Shown in pieces: positions 3,865 through 5,162 of a stretch of 5,162 nucleotides of DNA; position 1 is the stretch's first letter, and the number at the start of each line of letters is the position of its first letter. The DNA lies in assembly GCA_947628765.1 (NCBI GenBank), contig CANRBD010000076.1:1-5162 (forward strand), read 5' to 3'. Source of the stretch: an uncultured Bacilli bacterium (GTDB lineage: Bacteria > Bacillota_I > Bacilli_A > RF39 > UBA660). A program made the translations under genes and the position numbers. The notes below the pieces were generated by a model, which was not told where the DNA came from, ran no database searches, and saw nothing but the letters and a program-made list of their open reading frames with translations.

Positions 3865-5162
3865 AATATTATATATGGACTATCTTGGGTTCCTTTACCT
3901 TGTAATAAAGTATCTGATTTTAGATATACTACTGGAACTATGCTTTGCGAGAAAGCTGCGGCCTCATTGAGTAAGTAACCATCGCCATGTACTCTAATTA
4001 CATTAGTTCCGACATCACCATGTGCAATACCTGAAAGGGTCCAATAATGTTGATCTACAAAATTACCTTGATTCATCCAATTGTTTTCTTTACATATTGT
4101 TCTGTTGGACATTTGTAATTTTGCCGTTCCACAAATGCTTATATTATTATTAGCTTTAATATAATCGCTCGGCTGAACTAATCCTATATTACTGTTAGCA
4201 TTATACTTCTTCTCTTCTTCTACCATTGAACTTAAATTAGTGGCACCTGGTACAGTAGAATTTCCAATACCCGTTGATCCATAATAGAATGCATGCTCTT
4301 GGATATCATCTTTATTAAATTTAATACTGGCATAATATTCACCATTTAAATATGTTTTTAACGAAGAATCTGTGTCTACTTTTCCAGAAAGAAGTTCAGT
4401 CGCTAGTACAAAATTATCGGTTTGTGCCCATACAGCACAGCCAGCATTAAGATAAGAATCTTTCGAACAATAGCCGGTTGTTCTATGATTAACAATATCG
4501 AAAGCCCTCTTTTCAAGAACTGATGCCCGCATAATTTTTAATGTTCCATCTTCTTCTAAAGAAACTATTCTCCATTCTTCATTGTTGAATTTAATCCAGT
4601 TGTTTGGATTAGCTCCTTGATAGACATATCTGCCATCTTCTTCTGTATTTGGATCTGCTGCAAGTCCATCTGTTCCTACTTTATTCTTTAATTCAGATGT
4701 TTTTATTGGCATTGTATATGGATCTTCTTTTGTCCCTAAACCTGATAATATTACGCTTGGCTCCAAATAAACGACAGGGGCAACTCCGCCGGAAGCAGCA
4801 AAAGCCCATCCGCCGCCCATGGCTCCGCTTTTGTCTGGAACGACTAGGGCATACGAATTGTTAGGGAAAGGCGAAAGCGACCAGTAAAATTTACTTACAA
4901 GGTCTCTTCCCATCCATGATGTTGCTTTACATGATGACTGATTAGTGGTTAATAATTTAAGTGTTCCACATTGGGCTACATTAGTATTACTTTTTATATA
5001 ATCACTAGCTTGTATTAATCCGACATTACTGGTAGCACTATATTTCTTTTCTTCTGTTACTTGTGCAGATAAATCATTATTTTCCCATATCGGTGAACCA
5101 TAATAAAATGCATGTTCTTGTATATAGTCTTTATTTATTTTTATTGTATTATAATATTCACC
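3855..5162 (-). CDS. large repeat-domain protein, probably exported, C-terminal part
   Basis: The frame is open to the right edge, so the 435 residues seen are only the C-terminal part. The Met at 4913 is internal, since coding similarity continues upstream of it. The visible part holds two copies of a domain of about 150 residues running from GEYY to PY[TI][MI], with a 273-residue period. Between the copies lies a segment with NNWIKFNNEEWRIVS and GTLKIMR. Each copy has a paired-cysteine element (CGTxKL...C) and another C pair occurs in GYCSKDSYLNAGC, which suggests disulfides and an extracellular place. The W[ST]LS ... PVVYL ending resembles the C-type-lectin-like ends of DUF6273-type surface proteins; this is from memory. 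There is no LPXTG motif or C-terminal membrane helix, and any signal peptide is outside the window. Likely role: surface adhesin or ligand binding, inferred. Confidence 0.85.
   Translation of the reverse strand, partial: GEYYNTIKINKDYIQEHAFYYGSPIWENNDLSAQVTEEKKYSATSNVGLIQASDYIKSNTNVAQCGTLKLLTTNQSSCKATSWMGRDLVSKFYWSLSPFPNNSYALVVPDKSGAMGGGWAFAASGGVAPVVYLEPSVILSGLGTKEDPYTMPIKTSELKNKVGTDGLAADPNTEEDGRYVYQGANPNNWIKFNNEEWRIVSLEEDGTLKIMRASVLEKRAFDIVNHRTTGYCSKDSYLNAGCAVWAQTDNFVLATELLSGKVDTDSSLKTYLNGEYYASIKFNKDDIQEHAFYYGSTGIGNSTVPGATNLSSMVEEEKKYNANSNIGLVQPSDYIKANNNISICGTAKLQMSNRTICKENNWMNQGNFVDQHYWTLSGIAHGDVGTNVIRVHGDGYLLNEAAAFSQSIVPVVYLKSDTLLQGKGTQDSPYIILES
3867..4343 (-). repeat. C-terminal copy of the repeated domain (copy B)
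   Basis: 159 residues from GEYYASIKFNKD to PYII. It shares with copy A the stretches IQEHAFYYG, EEKKY, SN[VI]GL[IV]Q.SDYIK, CGT.KL, YW[ST]LS and PVVYL. It is 8 residues longer: six in the segment after FYYGS, one before YW and one in the variable segment. It is the last domain of the protein. Confidence 0.85.
4710..5162 (-). repeat. upstream copy of the repeated domain (copy A), cut by the window edge
   Basis: 151 residues from GEYYNTIKINKD to PYTM, aligned end to end with copy B. The window edge falls exactly at the GEYY codon, so the domain itself may extend further upstream. DNA similarity is visible outside the variable segment, which leaves room for homologous exchange between the copies. 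Confidence 0.85.
4771..4880 (-). other. GC-rich variable segment inside copy A
   Basis: 64 of 110 bases are G or C, against 38 of 110 to the right and 36 of 110 to the left. The island coincides with the segment between YWSLS and PVVYL, which hardly matches copy B. Its codons (TCG, GCC, GTC, GGC, TCC, GAC) differ from the A/T-ending codons around it. It encodes a Gly/Ala/Ser-rich stretch with GAMGGGWAFAASGG. It looks like an inserted or replaced cassette. Confidence 0.65.

Noticed and set aside
4649..4864. Plus-strand ORF opposite the repeat protein
   Set aside because: Shadow of the minus-strand frame, which shows clear domain repetition.
4911..4913. ATG as the start of the repeat protein
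   Set aside because: The frame continues upstream with sequence homologous to copy B (IQEHAFYYG, EEKKY, CGT), and there is no SD before this ATG.
3855..5162. Firm call of a diversity-generating retroelement
   Set aside because: No reverse transcriptase, accessory gene or template repeat is present in the window, so it is kept as a hypothesis only.
1..5162. CRISPR array, tRNA, rRNA or insertion sequence
   Set aside because: I saw no spaced direct repeats, no tRNA or rRNA consensus and no transposase-like frame.

Overview
The window looks like chromosomal DNA of a low-GC Bacillota (Bacilli or Mollicutes-like, possibly an uncultured gut lineage). It is strongly AT-rich. Tryptophan is written TGG and stops are TAA/TAG, so the standard code fits. 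It has a Firmicutes-type DnaB helicase-loading protein and a T-box-controlled proS. The lineage is inferred from gene content and is not proven.

Four protein genes lie on the minus strand. From the left: the N-terminal third of dnaB (1-446, runs off the left edge); proS (508-2205) with its own terminator and, upstream, a complete T-box leader with a CCG (proline) specifier; a HAD-superfamily phosphatase (2912-3622) with its own extended -10 promoter; and the C-terminal part of a large repeat-built, probably exported protein (3855-5162, runs off the right edge).

The 700-base gap between the proS leader and the HAD gene is not empty. On the plus strand it holds a short transcription unit: promoter, strong SD, a 27-residue one-helix hydrophobic peptide and a terminator. 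Facing it on the minus strand is a good promoter whose roughly 115-nt RNA would cover the whole 3' UTR of the peptide mRNA and end at an intrinsic terminator at the peptide's stop codon. This is the layout of TxpA/RatA-type type I toxin-antitoxin loci. The 5' UTR and 3' UTR of the candidate toxin mRNA can also pair over 12 contiguous positions. This locus is the best candidate for an undescribed system here.

The right end shows two copies of a roughly 150-residue domain spaced 273 residues apart. They are alike except for a 31-32 residue segment between YW[ST]LS and PVVYL, which is almost wholly different. In the upstream copy that segment sits in a sharp GC island (64 of 110 bases, against about 34% in the flanks). 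This suggests a variable binding loop altered by cassette exchange, gene conversion or a diversity-generating retroelement, although no reverse transcriptase or template repeat is in the window. Just after this gene lie two related palindromes nested in a 20-bp inverted repeat, then an AT-rich stretch bounded by another inverted repeat, then a terminator.
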